From contig NZ_SMMI01000015.1 of the NCBI RefSeq assembly GCF_009733535.1, positions 1 through 64,000 on the forward strand: 64,000 nt of DNA, read 5' to 3'. Each line of letters starts with the position of its first letter. Within the stretch, counting starts at the first letter, position 1. The notes under the pieces are model-generated. The model was not told where the DNA came from and did no database searches. It saw nothing but the letters and a program-made list of their open reading frames with translations. Below are positions 6,812-16,376 of the stretch, in pieces. A program made the translations under genes and the position numbers. Source of the stretch: Sphingobacterium endophyticum (GTDB lineage Bacteria; Bacteroidota; Bacteroidia; Sphingobacteriales; Sphingobacteriaceae).

Positions 6812-9217
6812 TTATTCCTCTCTTAATTTCTCTATTGGATTGAACCTAGTTGAATAATACAAAATCAGGTAAAGAAGGATGCTTAAAAACCCAATTAATA
6901 AAAGGACCGGAATAGTTATGGTCAGAAATGAAATATCTATTCTATATTCATAGTTGTCGAGCCATTTTTTCATTAAAAAATAACTTATCGGAATTGCCGA
7001 GAAAATGGATAGGGCGAATATTAAATAATATTCTTTTGAGAAAAGAACCAATAAATTGGACAAGGATGCTCCTAATATCTTTCTCATTCCAATTTCCTTT
7101 CCTCGAGCTTTTATGGCTAAAGTAACCAAGCCTGAAATTCCCAAGCATACAATTAACAAAGAGATGAATGAAGCAGTGCTGGCAGCTTTTTGAAGCTGTA
7201 GTTCTGTCTCATACATTTTTCGAATACTTTCATCCATAAATTGATATTCAAAAGGCGAATCTGGCATTAATTCCTTCCAACGCTTCTCCAAATTTGATAT
7301 TGATTCTGATATGGATGCACTATTCAATCGAATACTTAGATATCTGTAAATATTCTGCTGTGAAACATTTTTCCATATAATGGGAGTACTTGAGGCATGC
7401 ATGGAATTTGCAATGAAATTGTTAGTAACTCCAGTCACTAAAACCTTTTCATTTTCAGAATCTAGATAAATGTATTTCCCAATAATATCTTCTGCCGAAT
7501 TAACCCCTAAACTTTGCATTGCTTGTTTATTGATGACTACTTCTACTGTTCTATTTGTATCTACAATATTATTTGTAAAGAATTTTCCAGCTATCATTGG
7601 TATCTCATAAGTCGCTCCAAAATTAGAATCTGAAATAATCATCTGAGAAGCTATTGGGTTAATTTGGTTATTTGTTAAAGATATGCTGGTTTTTCCCACA
7701 ATATTATTTGGAGTGTCATAGGAGAGTGTCGTATTTCTTATATCATTCGTTTCTGAAAGCTCTTTTTGTATGGTCTGTATTTTCCTTACTCCTTCTGCTG
7801 ACCAATCTCTAGGAACTTGAACCGTTAACAAATAATCTTTGTTGTAACCTAAATCACCATGAATAAACAAATTGATTTGTTTAGAAATAATGATGGTGCT
7901 AATTAGAATAATTAGTGAAATTGTAAATTGAACAAATATTAAGATCCTTCTGATCTGTTGTTTTTTATCAATATGATCCAGTTGAAGCTTTACTGAATTA
8001 AGGACTTTGTTTTTGGATAATTTGATGGCAGGATACAGGCCTGAACCTAATCCTATTATTAAAGTTAGAACGAGTAAACCAACATAAAAATAAATTGGCA
8101 ATTCATTCAATGCAGGTAAATTTCGCATGAATAAATCCTCAAATAATGGCTTAACCAAAACATAAGCTGGAATACAAAAGATAATAATCACAAAAACTAA
8201 TACGATATATTCCACAATGAGCTGCTTTGCTATTTGGAAAGAATTTGCCCCCATTATTTTTCGTATCCCGATTTCTTTTAGTCGATCCATGTTTTGGCCA
8301 ATACCAAAATTTATAAAATTGATTATGGCCATCAATAAGACAAATCCGGATATCAAGATCAAGATTTGAATCATTTTCCTCACCGAGGCATGATTATCAT
8401 CTAAATAATATGTTTTTAGTGGATTTAATTGCGGACTATAATTTTCAGAAAATTCAGGGTCCATATTCCTGCTTACAAGATCTTTGATCGGTTTGATTAA
8501 TTCACTTGAATGAACGCCTTTCTGTAATTCTATAAATCCTACGATATAAATGTTCTCCCAGCTGTCAAGATCCCGGCCAAAATATTTTTCGGATGAAATA
8601 GGTAAGAATATTTCATTATGCATGCTGGATGTCAATTTCAAAACGGAATTTTGACTTTCCTTCTTCATGACACCAGTAACTTGAAAATCATGTTTCTCAC
8701 CTTTGAAATTCCTGATTTTTAAATTTTCTCCAACAACATTTACCCGACCAAAATATTTCTTGGCAGCATTTTCTGTCAGGACAACTGTAAATGGATCTGA
8801 CAATGCATCCTTTGAATCCCCTTCAATCAATTCGAACCCAAACATATTCAAGAGGGTAGGATCCCCTAATGCCACTCCTTCTTCAAAACTTTCAGTGCCA
8901 TTGGAAATAATGCAAGTTAAACCATCCATCCTATAATAATTGGCAACCAATTGTGGATATTCCTCATGTAGGGCTTTTGGCAATGCACCTATCGTTGTTA
9001 ATGGAATTCCTGCCCCTTCTTTTTTGTAAGAACTCTGTAGAATGAATTGTTGATCCTTGTTTTTGATTTGATCATTTACTTGATAGGCATCATAAATAAA
9101 TGCTCCAACTATCATAATAAAGGTCACAGCGCAAATTAATCCAATGAGATTTACTAAGTTTTGGATTTTCCTTTTGGAAAGATTTCTCCAAGCTATTTTA
9201 AAGTTATGGCCATTCAT
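6812..9217 (-). CDS. FtsX/MacB-type ABC transporter permease
   Basis: 801 residues with the double FtsX layout typical of Bacteroidota: an N-terminal membrane helix (LVNLIGLICAVTFIMIVGAFIY), a periplasmic MacB-like domain, a first FtsX block of three helices (about residues 280-420, including FINFGIGQNMDRLKEIGIRK), another helix near 430-450, a second periplasmic domain, and a last FtsX block (about 680-795, including ARGKEIGMRKILGASLSN). The doubled KEIGxRKIxGA motif is diagnostic. Such permeases work with a LolD/MacB-like ATPase, which is not next to this gene. Substrate unknown; many relatives are linked to envelope stress or peptide export. It appears to be a single-gene unit. Confidence 0.88.
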   Translation of the reverse strand: MNGHNFKIAWRNLSKRKIQNLVNLIGLICAVTFIMIVGAFIYDAYQVNDQIKNKDQQFILQSSYKKEGAGIPLTTIGALPKALHEEYPQLVANYYRMDGLTCIISNGTESFEEGVALGDPTLLNMFGFELIEGDSKDALSDPFTVVLTENAAKKYFGRVNVVGENLKIRNFKGEKHDFQVTGVMKKESQNSVLKLTSSMHNEIFLPISSEKYFGRDLDSWENIYIVGFIELQKGVHSSELIKPIKDLVSRNMDPEFSENYSPQLNPLKTYYLDDNHASVRKMIQILILISGFVLLMAIINFINFGIGQNMDRLKEIGIRKIMGANSFQIAKQLIVEYIVLVFVIIIFCIPAYVLVKPLFEDLFMRNLPALNELPIYFYVGLLVLTLIIGLGSGLYPAIKLSKNKVLNSVKLQLDHIDKKQQIRRILIFVQFTISLIILISTIIISKQINLFIHGDLGYNKDYLLTVQVPRDWSAEGVRKIQTIQKELSETNDIRNTTLSYDTPNNIVGKTSISLTNNQINPIASQMIISDSNFGATYEIPMIAGKFFTNNIVDTNRTVEVVINKQAMQSLGVNSAEDIIGKYIYLDSENEKVLVTGVTNNFIANSMHASSTPIIWKNVSQQNIYRYLSIRLNSASISESISNLEKRWKELMPDSPFEYQFMDESIRKMYETELQLQKAASTASFISLLIVCLGISGLVTLAIKARGKEIGMRKILGASLSNLLVLFSKEYYLIFALSIFSAIPISYFLMKKWLDNYEYRIDISFLTITIPVLLLIGFLSILLYLILYYSTRFNPIEKLREE

Positions 9218-9376
9218 TTTATATTTTCTGATTAAATCAAATAATCTATTCTAAAAGCCGTTTCTACAAAAATTCAACCTTTTCTATAATTGGTTGATTT
9301 TAAATAGTATAGATGTTAGAGCTGTTTTTGATTGTTCAAAATTGAACAAATACTGTTCGAAAATGAACATGTATAA

Positions 9377-9412
9377 AAAATCGGGATTGTTTTTTGCAAT
9401 CCCGATTTAAAA
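9377..9412 (-). terminator. Terminator of the first SusC/SusD operon
   Basis: AAATCGGGATTG and CAATCCCGATTT form a 12-bp stem around a T-rich loop, just beyond the stop of the susD-like gene at 9428 in its direction of transcription. Confidence 0.85.
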
Positions 9413-9427
9413 TTGTTGATGATTCTT

Positions 9428-11050
9428 TTACAACTTTTTATTTACAACATCCCACCATAATCGTGTACCGCCATTATCTGGTCCGCCCAACATTTTCACG
9501 GCTTCAGTAACAGCTCCGCTATTACTATTGTACTCTCGCTCAGGATATGGCATTCTACGGATCCCTGGATCTGTCGGAATAGTATTGTTGCTATAATTCA
9601 CAACCACCGGGAAAATAATCGGATATCCCGATCGACGATATTCTGACCAAGCTTCATCACCATCAGGAAACATAGAAATCCACTTTTGTGTAATGATACG
9701 TTCTAGTTTCCTATCCTTACTATCGGCTTCATTCCAAGCAATGGTAATGGTACTTAAAAACTTAGATCCTGTCTTAACATCATTCTGACCAGGCTTCACC
9801 GATTTTGGATCGATGTATTCCATTGGTTTTGCAGTAGAATTGTTCTTGTAAGCTGTAGCTTGCGCACTGACACCATGCATCTCAAAGGAACGGTCGATAC
9901 CGGTCTCATAATTCGTTTTTGCATTGCCCGCGTTGCTCCATCCTCGCAATGCTGCCTCCGCTTTTAAAAACCAGCTCTCTGAAGAGACCATTAACTGCAT
10001 TCTATTTTGTAAGGGTAATAACTTTGAATAATTATCATATCTGCTTTTTGCATCAATATCTATTCCTGTACGGATGCCCTTAAACTGGCCCTTAACTGCC
10101 GGGTCGGTCGCTTTTTCAAATAATTTAGCTAAACGTGGATCATTATACCCACCTAATATCGATTCAATATTGGCATGCATCCTCGTATCACTCCATGTTG
10201 TGGTGATAATATTCAACGGATGGTCTGTGCTTAATTTGATAAAACAGTTATCTGCTGTTGACTCCAATAGTCCTCCACTCGCTGGATTTAATGCCTTTTC
10301 ACCTTCTGTCTTTGCAAGGGACGGATTTTTATAGACAATACGTAAGGCAAGCCTTAGACGTAAGGTGTTGGCAATCTTTAACCATCTTTCATAATTATTA
10401 CTTGAATAAGCCATGTCTGATTTCAACATCGCCGACGAAATTTCCTTTCCTTGATAGGTTTTTAGAATAGTTGTCGCCGTGTCCAGATCCTTGAAGAAAT
10501 TCTTGTATGCATCCTCCTGTGTATCATATTGGATCTGGTCATTCTCATCTGGAGCATTGTAATGGCTATAAATGATCGGCCCCACTTTGTCCGATGTCCG
10601 GTGCATTGCGGATACTTTTAGGATTTTCGCAAAGGCAAAAATGTCCTTCATTTTCTCATCTGATCTGGTCAATAACTCAACCCGATAGATTGGATTCATC
10701 GCTCGTATATAGCGATCTACCCATAAAGATGAATACCATCCAGGAACCAAACTGTAAGTTAGGTTGTTTGCATTTCCGACAAAGGGTGCTTCTGCTCCAA
10801 AATAACCTCCATAGGCATCACTTGTTAGATTGTTGGAAACTTGATATTCTCCAACGTTTTCAGATAAAATCGCTCGTTGTGCCTGCGCCATAAATGCTGC
10901 AACTAAAGCAAAATCGCCCATGGCTTCCTCATCGGTAACTCCGGCAGGATTGGTATTTAATTCAGTAAAATCTTTTGTACAACTGATACTCAGGAATAAT
11001 GTGCTTAACAATATCCCGGTTAACTTATAATATGTTCTCAATTTTTTCAT
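9428..11050 (-). CDS. SusD/RagB-like outer-membrane lipoprotein (SusD-like family 2)
   Basis: A 540-residue surface lipoprotein with a type II signal peptide (LLSTLFLSISC, lipid-anchored Cys near residue 24), followed by TKDFTELNTNPAGVTDEE, the usual start of SusD-like family 2 (PF12771). The N-terminal TPR-like helices and the C-terminal EAWSEYRRSGYP segment fit this subgroup. It forms the lid of the SusC channel encoded 11 bases upstream at 11062 and captures the substrate at the cell surface. The substrate is not evident: no hydrolase or sensor lies beside the pair. Confidence 0.92.
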   Translation of the reverse strand: MKKLRTYYKLTGILLSTLFLSISCTKDFTELNTNPAGVTDEEAMGDFALVAAFMAQAQRAILSENVGEYQVSNNLTSDAYGGYFGAEAPFVGNANNLTYSLVPGWYSSLWVDRYIRAMNPIYRVELLTRSDEKMKDIFAFAKILKVSAMHRTSDKVGPIIYSHYNAPDENDQIQYDTQEDAYKNFFKDLDTATTILKTYQGKEISSAMLKSDMAYSSNNYERWLKIANTLRLRLALRIVYKNPSLAKTEGEKALNPASGGLLESTADNCFIKLSTDHPLNIITTTWSDTRMHANIESILGGYNDPRLAKLFEKATDPAVKGQFKGIRTGIDIDAKSRYDNYSKLLPLQNRMQLMVSSESWFLKAEAALRGWSNAGNAKTNYETGIDRSFEMHGVSAQATAYKNNSTAKPMEYIDPKSVKPGQNDVKTGSKFLSTITIAWNEADSKDRKLERIITQKWISMFPDGDEAWSEYRRSGYPIIFPVVVNYSNNTIPTDPGIRRMPYPEREYNSNSGAVTEAVKMLGGPDNGGTRLWWDVVNKKL

Positions 11051-11061
11051 GTTCTTGGCTA

Positions 11062-14000
11062 TTAAAAGGATACTTTAAGGTTTAGTCCATAACTGCGGGT
11101 GGCTGGCATGGCAAAGCTATCATAACCCTGCGCTCCAACTCCAGTAGTCGTATTTAATTCAGGATCATAGGGTGCATCATTGCGGAAAAAGAAAAGATTG
11201 CGACCTGTTAATGATATCGATGCGCTCTTAACACCTTTCCACTGGATTGGTAAGCCATAAGTCAACGATATTTCACGCATCCGGATATTTGTAGCATTAT
11301 AAACTTGTCCTTCAATAATACCATCTCTATTTCCTACAGCACTATAATAAGCCTGTGCTGGAATTTTCCCTTCCCATGGTGTGCCGTCCATTTTAACTGC
11401 TGGAATGTCCAAGCCTCCAGCATCTCTCGCTGCTGCGCTTTCCTCACTTACTCCAAATGAATTTAGATAGCCATCTGTCACACTGATAACTTGTCCTCCA
11501 AATCTAGCGTCAATTGTGAAGCTTAATCCGAATTTCCCGTAATTAATGGTATTGTTCCATCCAACAATTGATTTTGGATTATTATTCCCGATATATCCCT
11601 CCGGACCAATCTGTGGCCTACCGGTGTCATCAACAACCATAACCCCATTTTCATCCCTCAAGAATGTTCTCGCCCAAAAATCTCCAAACGAACCATTTAA
11701 TCGTAAAACGTTGAAGTTTCCTCCAATGGAATAGCGCTCTCCTAATTTTGGAGCCAATTCTAAGATCTTGTTTCTATTTGCTGTAAAGTTTACCGAAGTA
11801 TTCCAGCTAAAGTTATCCTTCTTGATTGCATCTATCCCCAATGCGGCTTCAATACCTTTATTCTCAACATTACCAGCATTTAGGAACACTGTGGTAAATA
11901 CTTGCCCAACTGGTGCCTGATATGAAAAATACTGATCCTTGGTATTGGTTTTATATAGGGCTAAGTCAAAGTTGATGCGATCATTCCAAAACCTTGCTTC
12001 ATAACCTACCTCATAACTACGGCTAATCTCTGGACGCAATGGCAATCCTTGGTATGGTCCTGAAACATTCGCATTTAAAATACCGGTAGCTAAGCTATTT
12101 GTCGGGATTGTACTGTATATACCAACGTCATTCCCAACTTCTGCCATAGTTAACCTTAGTTTACTATAACTAATAAATGATGGCATTTTAATCATGTCAG
12201 AAAGGACGGCTGAAAGACCAGCTGACCAATAGAAATAACCTTTTTTCTCCTCCGGTGTATTGGCTAGGGTAGAGGCCCAGTCATTTCTGGCAGTCAGATC
12301 CAAAAAGATTTTGTCCTTATAGCCTAAGTTTGCTGAAGCAAATAAAGATTGTAATTGTCTTCTGCTGATCGATTCATTTAATGCATTGATAGGAGCATCT
12401 CTGTAAATATTGCTCATCAAGAACTTATTTGCAACGGCAAGTTTAAGCTGATCCAAACTCCAGCCATTTGATCGGGTGTCATTAATTGATGTACCAGCTG
12501 TAAAATTCAAATCCCATGTATCGGCAAAGGTTTTATTACCAATAAATAGTAAATCTCCATATAGCGCTGTACTTTCTGATTCATCTCGCGTATAGCGACC
12601 ATTATCCTCTAAGACTCCTTCAATAACCTCTCCCGAAAGTACACCTTGCGTTCCTGCATATACATGACGTTCCCACTTATCCCAACGCTTGTTCAAGGTA
12701 CCTCTGGCACTTACTGAAAGCCAATCATTGATCGTATATTTTAATTGACCTTGTGCGATAATATTATCCCTTAGTTGGAATGTTGGGTTGCGGTTCAATA
12801 CCCAATAAGGATTCTGCGAATGGTGGGTACCTGTTAATCCTGCATCGGCATTCACATTCCACCAATCTTGAAGATAGAGGTTCCGGCTTGGTGAAAGATA
12901 CTCATAGGTTTTGAATTTGTCGAAATCCAGACCCCTAGGGAACATATATAGACCAGCAATTGGACTAAAATAAAGACCTGATGTTGGACGGTTATGAATA
13001 TCCTGTCTTGAATACATCATACTTCCATCAAAGGATAATTTATTGTCAAAAAAATTGGTTGAATTCCTAAATGTCGCAGAATGCTGCTTGAATGAATTGG
13101 TTGGTAAGATTCCCTTATTGCTTGTATTACCGTAAGAAAAGTAATTCTGCATTTTTTCTGTACCCCCACTTAGGGATACGGTATTAATTAGGGTAGTTCC
13201 TGTATTATAGAATCCATCAACAGGATCTTTAAAAGTTCCTTTTTCGCCCCAACTTTCTTCGCTGCCTTCAGTGGTCTGTCCGTAGCGGTATTGCAATTTG
13301 GGAAGATAGAAGGCCTGATCTGCGGTGATGCTTGAAGAAACATCGATTTTTAAGTTTCCTTCTGCTCCTTTTTTAGTTGTGATCATGATAGCCCCGTTTG
13401 CTCCTTGGCTACCATATAATGCAGAAGCAGATGCACCTTTTAATACATTGATGCTCAAGATATCGTCCGCATTTAACGTACTCAAGATATCTCCACGGTC
13501 TGGACCTCCTCCAAATGCTCCTTCAGAGCCACTCCCGCCTGTATTTGTAATCGGAAGACCATCGATAACATATAAAGGTTGATTGTTTCGATTGGATTTA
13601 AAGCCGCGTAGGATAATATTGACCGATCCTCCAATTCCGGATGAACTTCGATTAATCTGCATCCCTGAAACCTTTCCTGTCAGGTTATTCATCGGATTCG
13701 CATCTTTTACCTTAGTTAATTCTTCTCCCTTTACCGTTTGGGTGGAGTAAGAAAGACTTTTTGCTTTTCGTTGCACACCTAAGGCCGTAACGACTACATC
13801 ATCGATTTTATTCGCTTGGGCAGTCAATGCAATGCTGATCACTGAATCAGTTGCAGAGAGAGGTCGTGAAACCTGATTATAACCGATAATACTGACCGTT
13901 AAACTTGATGTTCCTGCTGGAACTTCAATTGAAAAATTTCCCGTTTCATCAGTCGATGTACCTTTATTGCTCGGTAATAATTTGATAGTTGCTCCGACTA

Positions 14001-14112
14001 CGGGGGCTTTTGTCTGATCGTCAATAACGGTTCCTTTTAATGTTCGTTCTTGACCATAGGATAATTGTATGGCCATAAGCCATAAGATTAGGTGGGTTAG
14101 TGTTTTATGCAT
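11062..14112 (-). CDS. SusC/RagA-type TonB-linked outer-membrane transporter
   Basis: 1016 residues. A signal peptide (residues 1-20) is followed by a carboxypeptidase-D-regulatory-like domain (about 22-100: LKGTVIDDQTKAPVVGATI), the DDVVVTALGVQRKAKSLSYS segment, the plug (NNLTGKVSGMQINR; QPLYVIDGLPI; ISINVLKGASASALYGSQGA) and a 22-strand barrel ending LNLKVSF. The 1000-residue length and terminal aromatic are typical. It imports its ligand with energy from TonB/ExbBD, which is not encoded here, and pairs with the downstream SusD-like lipoprotein. No anti-sigma factor or hybrid sensor is adjacent, so its regulation is unclear. Confidence 0.95.
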   Translation of the reverse strand: MHKTLTHLILWLMAIQLSYGQERTLKGTVIDDQTKAPVVGATIKLLPSNKGTSTDETGNFSIEVPAGTSSLTVSIIGYNQVSRPLSATDSVISIALTAQANKIDDVVVTALGVQRKAKSLSYSTQTVKGEELTKVKDANPMNNLTGKVSGMQINRSSSGIGGSVNIILRGFKSNRNNQPLYVIDGLPITNTGGSGSEGAFGGGPDRGDILSTLNADDILSINVLKGASASALYGSQGANGAIMITTKKGAEGNLKIDVSSSITADQAFYLPKLQYRYGQTTEGSEESWGEKGTFKDPVDGFYNTGTTLINTVSLSGGTEKMQNYFSYGNTSNKGILPTNSFKQHSATFRNSTNFFDNKLSFDGSMMYSRQDIHNRPTSGLYFSPIAGLYMFPRGLDFDKFKTYEYLSPSRNLYLQDWWNVNADAGLTGTHHSQNPYWVLNRNPTFQLRDNIIAQGQLKYTINDWLSVSARGTLNKRWDKWERHVYAGTQGVLSGEVIEGVLEDNGRYTRDESESTALYGDLLFIGNKTFADTWDLNFTAGTSINDTRSNGWSLDQLKLAVANKFLMSNIYRDAPINALNESISRRQLQSLFASANLGYKDKIFLDLTARNDWASTLANTPEEKKGYFYWSAGLSAVLSDMIKMPSFISYSKLRLTMAEVGNDVGIYSTIPTNSLATGILNANVSGPYQGLPLRPEISRSYEVGYEARFWNDRINFDLALYKTNTKDQYFSYQAPVGQVFTTVFLNAGNVENKGIEAALGIDAIKKDNFSWNTSVNFTANRNKILELAPKLGERYSIGGNFNVLRLNGSFGDFWARTFLRDENGVMVVDDTGRPQIGPEGYIGNNNPKSIVGWNNTINYGKFGLSFTIDARFGGQVISVTDGYLNSFGVSEESAAARDAGGLDIPAVKMDGTPWEGKIPAQAYYSAVGNRDGIIEGQVYNATNIRMREISLTYGLPIQWKGVKSASISLTGRNLFFFRNDAPYDPELNTTTGVGAQGYDSFAMPATRSYGLNLKVSF

Positions 14113-14501
14113 AATAAAAGTTCAAAAAATAAGATTTTATTGATTGTTGTAACAGCAATGATACAATTGATATCAAAACGAACTTATTTTTGATATATTT
14201 TATGCTTAAATGTTAAATTTTTGAATTAGGCCGATTGTGAATAAATGTTTTATTGATATTTATTTGATTTATAAACGTTTATAATTTAAAGATTCGTATA
14301 TTTTTTCTAAAAAATAAAAGTCAAAATAATGACCTGGAAAAATTATTCCCTAATATTGATACTGCAACAGGTCTTTTTAAATTTTCTATTTTAACTTTAA
14401 ACCATAAGAATCACTACCGAATGATCTATTCGAAGAACCTCAAAGATTCGACTATTAGAAACATTAGAATTGACTTTTTGTTATAACTAAAACAAAACTC
14501 T
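14113..14501. promoter_or_regulatory. Divergent promoter region between susC-like and VOC genes
   Basis: 389 A+T-rich bases between two divergent start codons. They must hold the promoters of the SusC/SusD operon (leftward) and of the 14502 gene (rightward). I could not identify a clear -33/-7 pair, hairpin or small open frame. Confidence 0.4.
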
Positions 14502-14858
14502 ATGTTAACAGCAGCTTGCCCAAAATTACCGATGCGTGTAAAGACCATTACAAGGGATTTTTATGTCAATCAACTTGGTTTTGAAGAAGTTGGATTTGCC
14601 AATTTTGAAAGTTACATGATCTTGAAAAAAGACAATGAAGAATTACATTTCTTTATTTTCCTGGATTTAATTCCAGAAGAGAATTATGGACAGATCTATA
14701 TAAGAACGGACAATATTGAGCAAGTATATCAGGACATGCTGGATCGGGGCGTGAATATTCATCCAAATGGTAGCTTAGCATTAAAACCTTGGGGGCAAAA
14801 AGAATTTGCCATCCTTGATCCCGATAGTAACCTCATTACTTTTGGAAATTCTCTGTAA
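14502..14858 (+). CDS. VOC superfamily protein (glyoxalase/bleomycin-resistance type)
   Basis: 118 residues covering one complete VOC module with two beta-alpha-beta-beta-beta repeats: TRDFYVNQLGFEEVG, YMILKKDNEELHFFIF, then QIYIRTDNIEQVYQDMLDRGV and WGQKEFAILDPDSNLITFG. The first half resembles bleomycin-binding proteins, which sequester the drug as dimers. The DPDSN(L)ITF ending is the usual VOC closing strand. Metal residues for catalysis are not obvious, so binding or sequestration is more likely than an enzyme. It stands alone. Confidence 0.8.
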   Translation: MLTAACPKLPMRVKTITRDFYVNQLGFEEVGFANFESYMILKKDNEELHFFIFLDLIPEENYGQIYIRTDNIEQVYQDMLDRGVNIHPNGSLALKPWGQKEFAILDPDSNLITFGNSL

Positions 14859-15030
14859 ATCAATCAAGTTTTTTTATCACTTATGGGCTTTAGGGTTTTA
14901 TCCATCAATAGCCTAAAATTTTAGCGGATTTATTAGTCGGTTCCGAATTAAAAAGAGCTGATGAAGAATTTTATTATCCGGGCTCTCCTTAACTAATTCA
15001 ATCAAATTATTCACAAAATTGAAATAACTC

Positions 15031-15194
15031 GGGTTTTGGTCGTGTTTTAGTCGTGTTTTAGTCGTGTCTCATCCGCAGCTCCTTCAGAACTTATCCGGAG
15101 CTCATCCGCTCACAAGCGGACGAGCTGTGGATAATGTCCAACCAAGCTGCGGACCATTCACGAGCAAAACACGACTAAAACCAAACTGAAACCC
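15031..15194. repeat. 164-bp palindromic element (MITE- or REP-like)
   Basis: Two 50-bp arms, 15031-15080 and 15145-15194, are inverted copies matching at 39 of 50 positions, including an unbroken 15-bp block (TTTTAGTCGTGTTTT). The left arm contains tandem GTCGTGTTTTA units (15039-15067). The centre is itself palindromic: TTATCC..GAGCTC..CCGCT pairs with AGCGG..GAGCT..GGATAA (15091-15134). The whole element can fold into one long hairpin. It contains no gene and lies in the gap 14859-15254, which otherwise shows nothing recognisable. It is most likely a short non-autonomous mobile element. Confidence 0.7.
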
Positions 15195-15254
15195 GCATGA
15201 ATTCACCTAAGCCAATTTCACTTGACGAGAAAAGGAATGAGTTGATTTAATACG

Positions 15255-15599
15255 TTGATTTCTAATGATTTTATTTTGGTCTTGACTTATTTCTTAGTAG
15301 ATTTATTTATGCCCATAGCTTTTAAACATCTTTGGCAATTTTATAAGCCTATATTTTTCATCAACCTTGTGCTATCCATTGCTCTGGGAGTAAAATATAT
15401 AGAAGCATATCCAATCGTGTTTATGACAGTGGGATATCTATGTTCTGCCGGAATTGTTCGATTTTTTGAAGGTAATACCAAGTATCTTTTTTTCAACTTA
15501 GGCCTAACTCGAAAGGATTTGTTGCTTTACACTTTCCTGACGAATTTCCTTATTTCATTAGTCTTTATTTTAGCATTTTATTATGGATTTAATCGATAG
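15255..15599 (+). CDS. Small integral membrane protein, putative partner of the 15583 ABC ATPase
   Basis: About 114 hydrophobic residues with three or four membrane segments (FILVLTYFLVDLFM; FFINLVLSIALG; IVFMTVGYLCSAGIV; FLTNFLISLVFILAFYYG). I recognise no family. The frame opens at a TTG (15255); the first ATG is at 15309 (MPIAFKHLW), so the start is uncertain. The cytosolic loop FFNLGLTRKDLL resembles the coupling-loop region of small ABC-2 type exporters such as bacteriocin self-immunity proteins. It overlaps the ABC ATPase start by 17 bases, so the two are translationally coupled and probably form one small transporter. Confidence 0.6.
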   Translation: MISNDFILVLTYFLVDLFMPIAFKHLWQFYKPIFFINLVLSIALGVKYIEAYPIVFMTVGYLCSAGIVRFFEGNTKYLFFNLGLTRKDLLLYTFLTNFLISLVFILAFYYGFNR

Positions 15600-16302
15600 G
15601 GAATTATTTGTGGATTCAGTCCAATTCAGCTATACATCTGATCGGCAGTTGTTGACTGGGGGATATTTGGTTTTAAAAGTAGGAGATATTATAGGATTAT
15701 TGGGGAGAAATGGTACCGGTAAAACTACGCTGATGAAAATTATTTTTGGTGCCCAAAGGGCTCAAAATGCTTATATCCGAGTTAATGGTAAAAAGGTGCG
15801 AACTGCTTTCTCGACCAAAGAAGTCTGTTATTTGCCGCAGGATCCATTTCTGCCGACTTCCTTTACCGTTAAAAAATCAATTGCTTTTATGTTAACAGAT
15901 CCATTGAGCATTGAACGAATCGAAAGCGATGAGATTATTAAACCAATCCTTGATAATAAAATTGCAGTTATCTCCGGTGGTGAATTGAGATACCTGGAAA
16001 TTTTATTGCTCATTGAACAACCTGCAACGTTTATTTTGTTGGATGAACCCTTTTCAGGTATATCACCCATATTAAAAGAAAAAGTGCAATCTGCGATCTT
16101 AAATAAGTCAAAAGAAAAAGGCTTCTTGATTTCAGACCATGATTATATGAATGTGTTGGATATATCTAGTCAAATTATGTTGCTCGAAAACGGAGGTTGC
16201 AGAAAAATAAACAAGAAAGAAGAACTGGAACAATTCTATGTTCCGATTGGGACATTTGATAAGCAAAGTGACGATAGGGACCCGGTCAATTCGAATGCCT
16301 AA
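15583..16302 (+). CDS. ABC transporter ATP-binding protein
   Basis: 239 residues with all nucleotide-binding motifs: Walker A GRNGTGKTT (near residue 43), Q-loop CYLPQDP, signature SGGELR, Walker B FILLDEPFSGISP and switch His ISDHD. The SGGELR signature and short spacing are those of single-domain export ATPases. The ATG at 15583 lies inside the end of the preceding membrane gene, which is its likely permease. No substrate gene is visible nearby; the next gene (pyrC) is unrelated and has its own promoter region. Confidence 0.85.
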   Translation: MDLIDRELFVDSVQFSYTSDRQLLTGGYLVLKVGDIIGLLGRNGTGKTTLMKIIFGAQRAQNAYIRVNGKKVRTAFSTKEVCYLPQDPFLPTSFTVKKSIAFMLTDPLSIERIESDEIIKPILDNKIAVISGGELRYLEILLLIEQPATFILLDEPFSGISPILKEKVQSAILNKSKEKGFLISDHDYMNVLDISSQIMLLENGGCRKINKKEELEQFYVPIGTFDKQSDDRDPVNSNA

Positions 16303-16339
16303 ATTGATTGCTGAAATACATATAGGTAAGTTAAATTAG

Positions 16340-16347
16340 TATATTTG
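16340..16347 (+). promoter_or_regulatory. Possible Bacteroidota -7 element of the pyrC operon
   Basis: TATATTTG matches the TAnnTTTG -7 consensus 30 bases before the pyrC ATG. A TTG at the expected -33 distance is not obvious, so this is a partial match only. Confidence 0.35.
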
Positions 16348-16376
16348 TTTACCCGTAACCATAAAGTATAAATTAC

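Noticed and set aside
15039..15067. Tandem GTCGTGTTTTA units as a CRISPR array
   Set aside because: The units are directly adjacent without spacers and belong to the arm of a larger palindrome.
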